From positions 712,501-776,500 of the forward strand of contig WAEK01000020.1 of assembly GCA_011634665.1 (NCBI GenBank): DNA of 64,000 nucleotides, in the 5' to 3' direction. Shown in pieces: positions 28,212 through 39,801 of the stretch. Within the stretch, counting starts at the first letter, position 1. Each line of letters begins with the position of its first letter. The position numbers were made by a program, and so were the translations under genes. The stretch comes from Mortierella sp. BCC40632. Taxonomy: Eukaryota > Mortierellomycota > Mortierellomycetes > Mortierellales > Mortierellaceae. The notes beneath the pieces were generated by a model. That model searched no databases, had not been told where the DNA came from, and was given only the letters and a program-made list of their open reading frames with translations.

Positions 28212-30682
28212 ATGAGTGCCATCCTCTCAAGAGCGTCCCTTCCCAGGAACGGATGCACAGGATCGACTGCTTCGAACCTGTTTTCCCGATTCACAAGAAC
28301 TCGCACAGTGCCATCCCGTCGCATTCAGTCTCGTTTCTATTCTGGAGACAAACCACCCCCACCCAAGAATACTAACAACAACAACAACAACAACAACAAC
28401 AATAAGGATGACATCCCTCAAGGCTTTGAAAACTTTTTTGGTAAAATGCTCCGTGACGCCGCCAAACGGGCTGAAAATTCTCAGAAACAAGCCGGTAGCC
28501 CACACAACAACAGTGGTAACAACAACGGTGGCAACAACCGTCCTAACCAGAACAACAACAGCAACAACAACAATGCCGGAAACAACAACAGCGGAAACAG
28601 TGGTAACAATGGCGGCAATCGCAAGCCCAACCAGCCTCCCGAGAGCCAGTTCTACACTATGACCTTGAATCCAGGAACAGTCCTTCCACTTGCCTTCACA
28701 TCCTATGTTCTTTACAAGGCCATGTCGCCAACAGACAATGTCCGTGAGATCACTTGGCAAGACTTCCGGTCCGCCTTCTTGGACCGAGGACTTGTCGAGC
28801 GACTCGTTGTGCTGAACAGGAACAGGGTCCGAGTGTATCTCAGGAACGAGGGTTCTGGCAACATCCCTGGACAGCTCTCTCAGCCCTATGGAACCAGCTA
28901 CACCTTCAGTATTGGCTCTGTTGAGTCTTTTGAGCGTAGACTGGACGAGGCCCAGTCTGAGCTGGGTATCCCTGGATCAGAGCGCATCCCTGTCTCATAT
29001 CGGGATGAGATCAACATGCTTGGAACACTGATCCACTTTGCACCTACTCTGCTCTTGGTTGGTGTGTTGGTCTACATGGCCAAAAAGGGCGGCAGCGCAG
29101 CAGGTAGCGGAATTTTCGGTGTCGGAAAGTCAAAGGCGAAAATGTTCAACCAAGAGACGGATGTCGCTGTCAAGTTCAAGGATGTTGCAGGCATGGACGA
29201 GGCCAAGCTGGAGATCATGGAGTTTGTAAAGTTCCTGAAGAACCCTGCTGCTTACGAACGATTGGGTGCCAAGATCCCTAAGGGTGCTATCCTCAGTGGT
29301 CCTCCCGGTACAGGAAAGACTTTGCTCGCTAAAGCCACTGCTGGTGAGGCTGGAGTCCCCTTCCTCAGTGTTTCTGGATCCGAGTTTGTCGAAATGTTTG
29401 TCGGTGTCGGAGCCTCGCGTGTCCGTGATCTATTTGCGAGCGCAAAGAAGAATGCTCCTTGCATCATCTTTGTTGACGAGATCGATGCTATCGGCAAGGC
29501 TCGTGGCAAGGGTGGTCAGCTTGGAGGAAACGATGAGCGTGAGAACACACTTAACCAGTTGTTGGTCGAGATGGATGGTTTCGGATCCAATGAGCACGTT
29601 GTTGTCTTGGCCGGTACCAACCGTCCCGATGTTTTGGACGATGCCCTGATGCGTCCAGGCCGCTTTGATCGCCACATTGCCATTGATCGGCCTGATATCA
29701 AGGGCAGAAGCGATATCTTCAAGGTTCACCTTCGACCCATCAAGACGGACGAGAACATTGCCAAGCTTGCACAGAAACTTGCTGCTTTGACCCCTGGGTT
29801 CTCTGGAGCTGACATTCACAACGTCTGTAACGAGGCTGCACTGATTGCAGCACGCCACGTTCAGGACTCGGTTGTCGAGTCTGATTTTGAGGCAGCTATC
29901 GAGCGTGTGATTGTTGGATTGGAGAAGAAGTCCAAGGTCTTGTCGCCTGAGGAGAAGAGGACAGTGGCCTACCACGAGGCAGGACATGCTGTTGCCGGTT
30001 GGTACCTTGAGCACGCAGACCCACTGTTGAAGGTCTCGATCATCCCAAGAGGTGTTGGTGCTTTGGGTTATGCTCAGTATCTGCCCAAGGACCAGTACTT
30101 GTACTCGACCCAGCAGTTGATGGATCGCATGTGCATGACTCTTGGAGGACGCGTTTCGGAGCATATCTTCTTTGGCACGATTACAACTGGAGCTCAGGAT
30201 GATTTGCAAAAGGTCACCAAGATGGCCTATGCTCAAGGTACATTTTTATTTTCTGGATTTAAATGTTTTTATGTTGTTATTATTTATACTTGCTAATCAT
30301 CTTATGCGAATGATTTATAGTGGCCACCTATGGTATGGACCCCGAACTGGGACCACTCTCTTATGCTGGATCCGAGAAGGAGAACCAGTTCCAAAAGCCC
30401 TACAGTGAAAAGACAGGCCAGATGATCGACAACCAGGCCCGCTCGCTCATCAACAAGGCATTCCGCCGGACGACAGATTTGTTGACAGAGAAGCGTGAAG
30501 ATGTCGAGAAGGTAGCCAAGCTGTTGATGGAGAAGGAGGTTTTGAACCGCGCAGATATGGAGCGTCTTTTGGGTAAGCGGCCCTTCCAGGACAAGTTGCA
30601 CGAGCTCCTGGGTACTGAGGTAACCCCTCAGGACGAGAAGTATATTAATGGCTCCACAGAAGCAGCAGCACCATCGCCATGA
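28212..30682 (+). CDS. AFG3: Mitochondrial m-AAA protease, FtsH/AFG3 family
   Basis: Two exons, 28212-30237 and 30321-30682, close in phase for 795 aa, the usual length for AFG3/YTA12 proteins. The start chosen is the ATG that begins an Arg/Ser-rich presequence ([14 protein letters not shown]). Two Asn-rich runs sit at about residues 55-63 and 100-140. A membrane helix precedes the matrix-distal domain and a second lies at about 275-295 ([16 protein letters not shown]). The AAA module has GPPGTGKT (about 363), [11 protein letters not shown] (about 416) and the second region of homology ([10 protein letters not shown]). The zinc protease motif HEAGHA is at about 588. The enzyme degrades unfolded inner-membrane proteins and matures MrpL32. 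AFG3 versus YTA12 orthology is not settled. CT-rich leader upstream. Confidence 0.96.
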
Positions 30683-31492
30683 TGATCAATGATCCGATTT
30701 TTTTTATGCGCCCACCTTTGACGAACCCTTTCAGAAAAAGAGAAAAAAAACCCCACCCTTCCCCCACCCTTGTATTTTCCACCTTACCTTTGGTCATGAC
30801 CCTGAACGACGATCGGGATCGTCGAACATGAATAGACACATTGAAGTATAATATAAAACGCTTAGATTTGGCGATCATGTACGCTTATGTTGCAGTGACT
30901 CAATAGGTTCATGTGCTATTTCGACAGCCCGACGTTTACGCGTGTGAGATGAGAAAGTGCGTTCATGCAAGGATGACGGCTTGGTAGGACGAGCCGATGC
31001 AGGCGCGACGCAGTTTGGTGGTGAGGAGAGAGAGGTGACCAGACGAGACCAAAAATGGACGGATTTGGATTTGGATCTCTTTCCCCTTGAGGTGGAAGGG
31101 GAGAGAGAGGGCTAATGTTGATGGCCCTTTTGAAAAAAGAAAAAAGAAAGTACTCTCTGGCTCCTGCAGACAGAGGCGGCTTTCTCTCCAGTCGGCGCAG
31201 TTTTCTGGCCTACATCTTTTTCTTCTCTCTGTCTCTTTCTTTCTCTCTCTCTCTCTCTCTTTTTTTATCTTTTTTCTCGCCTTCTTTTTGACGTTGCCTG
31301 CTCTACCTTTTACACTCTCTATCGCTTTTCTGCTATCACTACCATCACTCCTCGCTCTCTGCCCTCTCGGTGGCAACTGACGGCCAACATCTCTTCTCGC
31401 CAAGCAACTTTGGATTGTCTGTGATCTTTTTATTCTCCAGGATCTGTTTTTTTCTCGCACATATCAAATCAGCCAATTCAGATACTTCCAAA
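30683..31492. other. intergenic, 3' end of protease gene and leader of next gene
   Basis: No gene supported. The last 270 bases are strongly pyrimidine-rich on the + strand (CT run about 31220-31262), which fits the 5' flank of the membrane protein gene. Confidence 0.55.
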
Positions 31493-32431
31493 ATGCTCGG
31501 CACCACAGGGCCAAGGGTCCGACTGACCATGACTATTGGCTGTCTGGTTTTTATCATCTTGTTGGCGCTGGTCGTCATGGGCACCGTCGGCGTCAATGGC
31601 GACATTACTTTCCGGAACCTTGACAAAGGTTGCATCCTTTACCTGACTGTTAAGGGCAAGACTGTCAGCTCTCATAATGGTAAGAGATATGTCCTCATCT
31701 TGAGCATCTCTGTCAAGTCAAAAAGCAGATACACCGATGATGTCCTTGTTCACCGTCTTGAACAGGCAAAACCATTTGAGGAACTCTTTTTTTTTTTGCT
31801 ACTGCCACTGATTTTTGCATGAAATGGTGGGCAATGTTGAAAAAGAAAGTAATCTAACCTTGATTCCATGCGCTTATCGATTACTCTATATCCACCAAAC
31901 CAAAAGGATACTGTCTATTCCCGATCATTGGCGGCGCTATCAGCGGGACTCTGGCCCTTATTTTTCTCGCCTACTGGAGCATGGTCCACCGTCGCAAGGA
32001 AGAGTTTGCACCCCGACTCATGTCTATGATCTTTCTAGGCACAACCCTTTGTATGGCTCTCTTTTCGTTCATCATTTGTGGCGAGATTGGCATTGGTCTG
32101 GACAGGGGCTGCAAAGAGCTGACAGGCCAGGATCTGAACCAGTGTATTTTTGACAAGGACTTTGCTGGTAAAGAGGAGCCACATTTTCCTTTTTGTTCTT
32201 GGCTGTCTTTACAAAATTGGATCTTTTGCTCTCTGACAAAGAGAAATAACCGCTTCCTTTTATATATTTCTTTACATTGTAGCACTCTACGCGGCTGAAG
32301 TAAGCGCAGGAGCCATGGGCGGATTTTGGCTCTTTGCAATGGCCTTGGAGTGGCTCCAGTTCAAGGGCCGGCCAGGGGTCCTCCCAATCACTGTAGACCC
32401 TGTCTCTCGGACAGCGGTAGTTCCCCACTGA
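31493..32431 (+). CDS. Four-helix membrane protein, 198 aa, unknown function
   Basis: Three exons, 31493-31679, 31907-32167 and 32283-32431, close in phase (597 nt). Four hydrophobic helices are visible: LTMTIGCLVFIILLALVVMG (about 11-33), LFPIIGGAISGTLALIFLAY (about 66-85), LMSMIFLGTTLCMALFSFII (about 100-122) and AGAMGGFWLFAMALEW (about 160-176). The segment between helices 1 and 2 and that between 3 and 4 hold Cys residues that could pair outside the cytosol. The arrangement resembles tetraspan/MARVEL-like small membrane proteins, but no family signature is recognised. The largest exon was hidden because each exon is short. Confidence 0.8.
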
Positions 32432-32774
32432 TTTGTCCATACCACACGTAGTAACAGCATAAACTGAATCTAAATCAACCTGAGTCATGTGAATTTATAT
32501 TAGAAGGGCTCAAGCCACGATCCGCATTTTGGTGTCCCTTTCTATTGTGAAGGAACCCAGGGTGGCCTGGGGAGCCTCTCCTGGATGGTTTTTCTCTGGC
32601 CTCGCAATCTCATTCATCCTTCTTCATCCTCTTCTTTTTCCTTTTCTCCGAAGTCCTCGTCTCCCGTCTCCCTTTTCCTCCTCCTCGTCCGCTTCTCCCT
32701 TCTCCTCCCCTTTCCCGTGTCTTCATCCTCCCTCCCTTCCTCCTCCTCCTCTTCTCCCCCGTTTGCTCGCAACA
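32432..32774. other. intergenic, leader of KH-domain gene
   Basis: The second half (about 32615-32770) is strongly C/T-rich on the + strand and leads directly to the ATG. No other gene. Confidence 0.6.
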
Positions 32775-33120
32775 ATGTCTCTTGCCAAGGACGCTAACGA
32801 CCTCGCTCCAGGTGCCTCTGCCGCTAACCCCTCCATGTTCGAGTCCCAGGGTTATGACAACATTGATGATCACGAGCACAGAGATGGAGATCTCCATGCC
32901 GATGCTGATGCACCTCTGACCCTCCGTGCCCTCGTTTCCACCAAGGAGGCCGGAGTGATCATCGGCAAGGCCGGCAAGAATGTGGCCGACCTCCGTGACC
33001 AGACCGGCGTCAAGGCCGGTGTCTCGAAGGTCGTCCAGGGCGTTCACGACCGTGTCCTGACTGTCACTGGAACGATCGATGGTGTCGCAAAGGTAACTAT
33101 TGTGAAGAAGTCTTTATTCT

Positions 33121-33159
<39 letters not shown>

Positions 33160-34545
33160 GTCATGTCGCTTGCTAGTCCATTTTTGTCATCATGGTCATC
33201 ATCATCTTAGTCTCCCCCCTCGGACTGGCACCCGTTCCACTGGACCGAGTGGAGTGCGGAAAGTGAAAGAAGTGGGAAAGAGTGAGATAAAGTGAGATGA
33301 GAGCGGAACCAAGACCCAGAAAGATCAGCTGCAGCAGGGATCAGCCAGAGAATCAGCCATCAGGATGGATGATCGATGGCGATGATAGTCTGGGGCAAGG
33401 CCGATGCTCCTCCTCCTCAGCCCAGGTTACATTGACCCTGAGTAACACCATTTGGACCGCGATCTGGATCGGGGCTTTGTTGGTTCAGAGCACCTCCCGC
33501 TCTCTTCCTCCTCTCCTCTCTCTTTCTCTCTCTCTTCTCTGTCCCCATCCCAGAGCAAAATAGACCCTGATCTGCTCAGTCTGTCTCTGCCTGTCTGTCA
33601 CACGCCGTTGCAAAAAAATTGTGGAGTCGCTCTCTCACACTTACTCTCATACCACAAATACATAACACTGCCTTTCGGCTCATCCATCCTCCTCAATGCA
33701 TCCCGCGCAAACTAATGTTCCATCTCTCTGTTCATCATCTGTATTCACTTCCTAGGCATTCTCGCTCATTGCCCAGACGTTGCTCGAGAACCCCATCACC
33801 TCGTCTCCCCCCGGTACTCCCCTCAACTCCCTCCGCCCCGGTGCCCAGACGACGACCATCCGCCTTTTGGTTTCCCACAACTTGATGGGTACCATCATCG
33901 GTCGCCAGGGTCTGAAGATCAAGCACATCCAGGACACCTCCTCTGCCCGCATGGTCGCCTCGAAGGAAATGCTTCCTCAGTCTACTGAGCGTGTTGTTGA
34001 GGTCCAGGGATCCGTTGATGCCATCCGCATTGCCATTTATGAGATTGGCAAGTGCCTTGTTGATGACTGGGAGCGTGGTGTCGGCACTGTCCTCTACAAC
34101 CCCGCTGCTCCCCGTGTCCCCGGTGCTGGTCCTGGCTACACGACCGCACCCATGACCTCGACTGGATCGCGCATGGGAGGCAACTCTGGCAACAACTACT
34201 CTTCGCGTACCGGCAACGGTACCGACTTTACTCGTGGACCTCGTAACGATGCTGGTTTCGGTATGGAGAGCGGTGACCTTCACACTCAAGAGATCTCGAT
34301 CCCCGCAGACATGGTCGGATGCATCATTGGCAAGGGTGGTTCCAAGATCTCTGAGATCCGTCGCCTCTCTGGTTCGCGCATCTCGATTGCAAAGACTCCC
34401 CATGACGAGACTGGCGAGCGCATGTTCACGATTGTTGGAACCTTGGCTTCGAATGAGAAGGCTTTGTACTTGCTCTATGGTCAGTTGGAGGTTGAGAAGG
34501 ACAAGCGTCTGAACCTTGCTGGTGACCGTATTGAGGAGGATCAGG

Positions 34546-34550
<5 letters not shown>
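32775..34550 (+). CDS. Triple KH-domain RNA-binding protein (PCBP/HEK2/Rnc1 type)
   Basis: Two exons, 32775-33092 and 33756-34550, close in phase for 370 aa. Three KH domains carry intact GxxG loops: GVIIGKAGKNV (about residue 60), GTIIGRQGLKI (about 151) and GCIIGKGGSKI (about 295). A Gly/Ser/Asn/Arg-rich linker lies between KH2 and KH3. Proteins of this build bind C/U-rich single-stranded mRNA and affect its localisation, stability or translation (yeast Hek2/Pbp2, fission yeast Rnc1, animal PCBPs). The single intron is 663 nt, long for this window, and starts with a T36 run near the donor. The stop codon TAA is the first part of an A32 run in the genomic DNA. Confidence 0.93.
33123..33158. 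repeat. T36 homopolymer in KH-gene intron
   Basis: Uninterrupted T run about 30 bases after the intron donor. Confidence 0.95.

Positions 34551-34580
<30 letters not shown>
34549..34580. repeat. A32 homopolymer overlapping the KH-gene stop codon
   Basis: The two A bases of the TAA stop begin an uninterrupted run of 32 A. Confidence 0.95.
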
Positions 34581-34583
<3 letters not shown>

Positions 34584-35175
34584 GAATCTTGCCCAGGATC
34601 GATAGCAGTGTCAAGTTACTGTGCTTTTGAAAAAACCTCAAGCAAAGAAGAAAGGACCGCCATGGTCGGATACTGGCAATTTTTTTTACTTTTTTTTTTT
34701 TTTTCCATTTTGTTGTTGTTATGTGTGCTCTTGCCCTTTCCTCCTTTTATCGAATACTTGTCCTTTTCTCTCTTTCTGTCTTCCCTTTCCTTTCCTCCTC
34801 GTCTCATTGCTTCCTTGTTACTCTTTGCCGACTGTGAATACAAAGTCATCTCCTCTTTCTTTCTTCCTCTCTCTCTCTCCTACTCTGTCTCTATCTCCTC
34901 TATCTCACTAACAGCATGAATCAATGTCTTAATGTGTTGGCTGGTGATCCGTCTACGATATTTCTCTCTATTCATTTTCTTAACAGACTGTGGATGCAAA
35001 GAAGACTGACTATTGGTGAAGAGCCTACTCTTTGAACCATCTATTCAGTCAACTAGGAGTGGCTTTGGTTGCTCTACAGAAGTGGGATGGGGTGGCTTTT
35101 TGCCGTCTATACTACTCAACTCGCCCAGACTAGCGCAGACAATGCATCTTGTCAAAAAAAAAAGAGAGAAGCACC
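34581..35175. other. intergenic, KH-gene 3' flank and PCC1 5' flank
   Basis: T- and CT-rich sequence (about 34680-34905). No supported gene apart from leader sequence of the following small gene. Confidence 0.55.
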
Positions 35176-35677
35176 ATGGCCATCACCGCATTGAATGAGC
35201 GACTGTAAGCTCCCTTTTCTCATTCAAAAACGCACGCGCATACTCTCTTATTTTCTCTTAGTCTGCACTCTTGGCACTATTTTTTTTTTATTATTGGACT
35301 CGGGAGTAGGAACGGAATACAAGGGGAAGAGACATGGACATAGAATTGGACGCTCATTCCTTTTGAGCATGGACTCCATTCCCACAAAAGACTTGGTCAA
35401 CGACAAAACACATCGATGACATATCTGACGACAGGGGGAGCTTTTTATATTTATATATATATAAATATTTAATTGGTGTCAAGGACAAGGACTACTTATC
35501 TCAGGGAGTGGCGAGCAATATGATGTCTGTGAACAGTGTAGAGACATATGTCGCTAAGGAAGAAGAAGGACTCCAAAGCAGGGGTTTTCCATGATTGACC
35601 TCTCGATAAGAACGACCATTAAATCTTGCCTTGCGTGGGATATCTACTCTGTCCTTCCATCGCCACCATCAATACGG

Positions 35678-35715
<38 letters not shown>

Positions 35716-35973
35716 CATTCATACACAACACGATACCAGCATAACATCTTCTGATCTTTGCATTTCCTCCGATTTTTTTTTCCCCCTCTTCTCACTCACA
35801 GGACGCTGCAGGTTCCGTTTCCTTCGGCAAGACTGGCCAAGATTGCTGCTGATGTCTTGGAAGTGGACAAGGATCTCAAGCCTGAGGTATCAAGGCGTGC
35901 TATTAGTACTCAGGATTGCATCATGACCATGTAAGTCGTCGATCTGGAACAAAAAAACATCTCAGGACAGACA

Positions 35974-36012
<39 letters not shown>

Positions 36013-36453
36013 GAAGCTATCTCTCTAAGAAGGAGCATATTCGATTTTTAATGCAGGATTTATGACAGACGTATTCTCTCCCCCCTCCCCTCCCCCTCTC
36101 CTCCGACAGAGATGGAACAGCTTTTGGTCTATACAGAAAGAAGACGACTATGAAGAGTATCACTCTTTTTTTTCTACATCAGCAACAATTATCAACGGCA
36201 ATGAATAAATGACAACCTACTGATTTACAATCACCAAATCGGGTCGTGTATGCTCTAACCATTCGGTACCTTATTCTTTTGTTGTTGTTGTTGTTGTTGT
36301 TGTTGTTGCTGCTTTTTTAGTGACTTTGAGACGTCGACACTCAAGTTGCTTCGAACGGTGGTGAACTCTTCGTTGGAGATGATCCAGATGGTGGTGAGCA
36401 CCATGGGTGCCTTTGACCCAGAGGAGACAGAGACCTCTGCAACTACAGCATAA
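35176..36453 (+). CDS. PCC1: KEOPS/EKC complex subunit PCC1
   Basis: Three short exons, 35176-35204, 35802-35930 and 36321-36453, close in phase for 96 aa. The assembled protein shows the Pcc1 family pattern: LTLQVPFPSARLAKIAADVL, then VDKDLKPEVSRR, then a C-terminal part with LLRTVVNSSLEMIQMVVSTM. Pcc1 is the dimerisation subunit of KEOPS, which makes the t6A modification at position 37 of ANN-decoding tRNAs. Yeast Pcc1 is 88 aa, so size fits. The introns (597 and 390 nt) are much longer than the exons and contain a CA repeat (intron 1) and opposed CAA and TTG repeats (intron 2). The first exon is only 29 nt and rests on phase and splice signals, so the start is the least certain part. Confidence 0.88.
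35679..35713. repeat. (CA)17 microsatellite in PCC1 intron 1
   Basis: CA dinucleotide run between exon 1 and exon 2. Confidence 0.95.
35975..36308. repeat. opposed CAA and TTG repeats in PCC1 intron 2
   Basis: An AAC/CAA run at 35975-36012 and a GTT run at 36281-36308 lie near opposite ends of the same intron and are reverse complements, so the intron RNA could fold on itself. Confidence 0.85.
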
Positions 36454-36858
36454 AGCAAGCGCAAACAAAAAGAAAAATATGCGGAATGAATCCTGGATCG
36501 AAGACAATCCTCTACAAAGAAAGGACAACGACAATAATAAAAAAAGAGGAGAGAGATCAGTGTATAGTACAATCCAAAGCAACCCTAGGATCGTCACATT
36601 TGGAGGAAACTTTTGTGGAGATAGTTGCTGTCAACTCAGTAAATGGCAGTCAGTCAGGCCTGCTCTTTTAGATATTTATAGGAACAGAGAAAGAGGTTGG
36701 GGGGGTGAAAAAAGAAAAGAAAAGAAAAGAAAAAAGAGGAGGAGATAGCTCAGGAGAGAGTAGTTCAGAAAGGCGGAGGAAAAGGGTGAAGTAGGACGAT
36801 GAAGAGAGAGAGAGAGAGAGGCCCATCGGACCCATCTCGTTTCCAGGAGCTTTATCTC

Positions 36859-36901
<43 letters not shown>

Positions 36902-37129
36902 CTTTTCTTTTTACGACAGGTGGTGCGTCTTCTTTATTCGGTGGCCATCCCGGTGTACTGGCAACCGGCATTTTGCATGAGAGTGAGTGATTGCCCCTTG
37001 GAGGGGAGTGCGAGGGACACGAGAGCCACAGTCCAAAGAGTCTTAGGGGAGAGCGTGGAACGACACGACACGATATGAAAAGGGCCACTTTACGCGTTAC
37101 AACTAGCGAGGAGGGGATACAGAGTCAGG

Positions 37130-37163
<34 letters not shown>

Positions 37164-37517
37164 AAGAGAGCCTCCAAGGACATTCCATGGAGATCGGGTA
37201 AAGGGTGGGTCACGGCGCATGGATGGCCCCAGCGTGGTCAGGCAAGAAAGAGTGAGAGAGTAAGGAGAGAGAGATGGGGCCTGGTGGTTCAACAACCCTT
37301 TTGGCAAAGACACCCTTTCCGTTCTAAACAGCGTCTTGCCACTCTTTTCTATTCCGGGTCATGGAATTCATTCGAGTTCTCTCCCCCATTCATGCCAACA
37401 TTCGCCATGTTCATTCCCATGAATAGACCCCGCCATGCCAAGACTACAACCACCACATCATGCCTGAAAAGAACCTTATCCCAATTAGAGTGCTTGCGCC
37501 CAGTGGTTGATAAAGTC
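36454..37517. other. intergenic, A/G-rich with a T41 run
   Basis: Contains the 3' flank of PCC1, a T41 run at 36861-36901 and GA-rich tracts at about 36800-36820 and 37130-37170. The open frame continues upstream of the chosen start of the next gene to 37284, but that part lacks protein-like character. Confidence 0.55.
36861..36901. repeat. T41 homopolymer
   Basis: Uninterrupted intergenic T run. Confidence 0.95.
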
Positions 37518-39221
37518 ATGTTCTTGTCTGAACGACTATGCACGCGACAACCTCGACCCGCCCTCTTTTCCGTTCTCTTCATCATAACTGCTATCGCCTC
37601 CTCTTCCTCTTCCTCAACAACAACATCCTTCATTACAAGGGCCGACGCGCAGTTCACAGCCCCACCGTCCTCTTGGACCTTCTATCCCTCACTCCCCGTC
37701 GCCTCCATCGGCGCAGAAAGGACCATTGCTCTGACTTTTTACAGTCCACTAGAGTCGCCAGTTCCGCCTGAATCTGACACGAATACTGACAAGAATGAGG
37801 ATTGGAACCCGATAGAAGACATGGACCCATTGGAGGAGGCAGTCAACCCCCATTCAACAGGCCCCCCACTCGAAGAGGCCATTCACCAACAACGATACAT
37901 TCTCCCCTTGGCTACCTGTATTCGACTTGACCAAATGACAGGGACAGGCGATCATCCGTTCTCGTCTGAACTCACTTCGAATGAGCTTGTCACAATCACA
38001 CAGGGCCGAAACCAAAACCATGTCCGTGCACGGTTTACTTCGGCTGTGGCCAATGATTTGCATGCAGCTTTGAACCTCTATCTTGATACCTCTTGTCAAG
38101 TCTCAGCAGGATCGACCGTTGGATTCTGGAATAACACAATCGCCTCTCATTCGACGGGACATGAGTTTTCAGAGAGACTAGCTAGTACGTTGGCCATTCG
38201 TTGGGAGGGAGTTGCACCTCTTGACATTACTCCTGGCACAGTCCGTCCGCAATTGTTCCCACTCGAGATGGTCATGTTCCCCCCAGCCATCACGCATGGA
38301 CACGAAAACGACCAAGTGAACGAAACAGCATCCGGCTCGAGCGGTCAGGAGAAACCATCTGGTGGAGCCCTAGGGATGAGCATCACCAAAGTCCGACTGA
38401 TTCTGGGACTTGTTTCTGCTCTGGCAGCACTAGGGACCATTATTGCCATTGTGATCTTGTTCAGGATTCCAAAGTATGCAGTCGCTCGTACAGGTCGGTA
38501 CGCGATCGATAGCAAATACGAGACGTTCTCTCCAACCTCTTTCCGGTCATCCATGGATCCTGAAAGTGTTGGCAGGCAAAGTGATGAAACCTTTCAGTAT
38601 CGATTCCCAGAAAACCCGTATCCAGCAACTGAAGTCAGTAGTGAACATACTGAGGACATGAACTTCTTTTCAGGTGCTGGCGTGGGGATGGGATCAACGC
38701 CAACCAGCTCAAGAGTAGGTTTTAGGTACTGGCAAGATAGTCCAAGGACAGATCCTGATACTCACCTGGGACAACTGGCCCATTCTTGGGAGGCACCATC
38801 GCCTTCCTTGACGATGCCATCCATGGCGATCCATGACTTTAGAAGACCTCGGTCTTTTGAGTATAGTTGGAGTCAGCCTCATTGGCGGTACTATCCTGGT
38901 TCACCTCCCTTGGCATCCTTTCCTACACCAAGACCGTATTCGACCAGCATACTTCCTCCTCTAGATTTGAATCCTCTTTCTCTTCCTCCAAGGATGACAG
39001 AAGTACCAACCATGGGTATCCGCGGGTCTTTTACTATGCCTATTGCTCGGGCAAGGCCCCTCCAACCCAGATCTGGCTTGGGTAACCTCCCGACGCATAG
39101 CCGGTATTCATGTCCTCCCACACTAACCTACTATACACGCCATGATTGGGAATCTCTTTACAACTTGACGGTGCAGTCATACCGGTCTGAGTTGGAGAGT
39201 GAGGACCTTCATAGATTGTAG
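37518..39221 (+). CDS. Single-pass membrane protein with signal peptide, unknown function
   Basis: Single exon, 567 aa from the chosen ATG, which begins a signal-peptide-like stretch (a short basic segment, then ALFSVLFIITAIASSSS) ending near ADAQ. The outer part is acidic (many Glu/Asp/Pro near residues 75-115) and has Cys residues at about 133 and 193. One clear membrane helix, LILGLVSALAALGTIIAIVI, lies at about 293-315. The cytosolic tail of some 250 residues is Ser/Pro/Tyr/Arg-rich and could be regulated by phosphorylation. The layout (secreted head, one helix, disordered tail) recalls fungal wall-stress sensors, but no WSC or Mid2 signature is present. An in-frame ATG at 37284 would add 78 residues and bury the signal peptide, so it was not used. 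Confidence 0.7.
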   Translation: MFLSERLCTRQPRPALFSVLFIITAIASSSSSSTTTSFITRADAQFTAPPSSWTFYPSLPVASIGAERTIALTFYSPLESPVPPESDTNTDKNEDWNPIEDMDPLEEAVNPHSTGPPLEEAIHQQRYILPLATCIRLDQMTGTGDHPFSSELTSNELVTITQGRNQNHVRARFTSAVANDLHAALNLYLDTSCQVSAGSTVGFWNNTIASHSTGHEFSERLASTLAIRWEGVAPLDITPGTVRPQLFPLEMVMFPPAITHGHENDQVNETASGSSGQEKPSGGALGMSITKVRLILGLVSALAALGTIIAIVILFRIPKYAVARTGRYAIDSKYETFSPTSFRSSMDPESVGRQSDETFQYRFPENPYPATEVSSEHTEDMNFFSGAGVGMGSTPTSSRVGFRYWQDSPRTDPDTHLGQLAHSWEAPSPSLTMPSMAIHDFRRPRSFEYSWSQPHWRYYPGSPPLASFPTPRPYSTSILPPLDLNPLSLPPRMTEVPTMGIRGSFTMPIARARPLQPRSGLGNLPTHSRYSCPPTLTYYTRHDWESLYNLTVQSYRSELESEDLHRL

Positions 39222-39801
39222 AGTTTTTGGTCTGTTTCGGTTGATTGTTGTGAGATTTTTGATCAAGCATTTTGTTCCTCTGTAATTGAACTCGACTACA
39301 ACCACCAAAGGACTCAACTAAGGACTACATGATTAGATCTCCCGTTGTTTTTCTTGTAATCTTTTTATTATTATTATTGTTATTTTCGGTCGTGCGGTGC
39401 CACTGTATTAAAGTAAATCTGTGCAAGATATCATGGCATCCTTGTTTTTTTTTTTTTTTCTTGTTGCTGTTGTTGCAGTAACCTCCTTGCATATGATCCC
39501 AATGGATCAGATTCCTTTTTTTTTTTTTTTTTTCCTTCCTTTCTTTCTTTCTTCCTCCTCGTTTTTTTGTACAGTCCTTAGTTGGAGGGTTAAGTGGGGT
39601 AGGAAGGAGGGACAGCCGAGAGAGAGAAAATACAAGCAATGTGGTGCGATAATGTAATTGAGATAGCGATTAAAAAGGAAAAGAAAGAGTGGGAATACCC
39701 CCCTCCTCTCGTCAAAAGAAAAAGAAAAAGAAAAAAAAACCTTCATCAACTCAAAAAAAAAAAAAAAAAAAGCTCGAGAGAAGTCATCCTCTCTGGCACA
39801 C
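39222..39801. other. convergent 3' region
   Basis: The 3' flanks of the + strand membrane protein and the - strand transporter meet here. It contains T runs and a TTA/TTG-rich patch near 39365-39385. No gene. Confidence 0.6.

Noticed and set aside
29430..30236. 268-codon antisense frame
   Set aside because: It lies wholly antisense to the m-AAA protease core, whose protein is fully conserved; this is a shadow frame.
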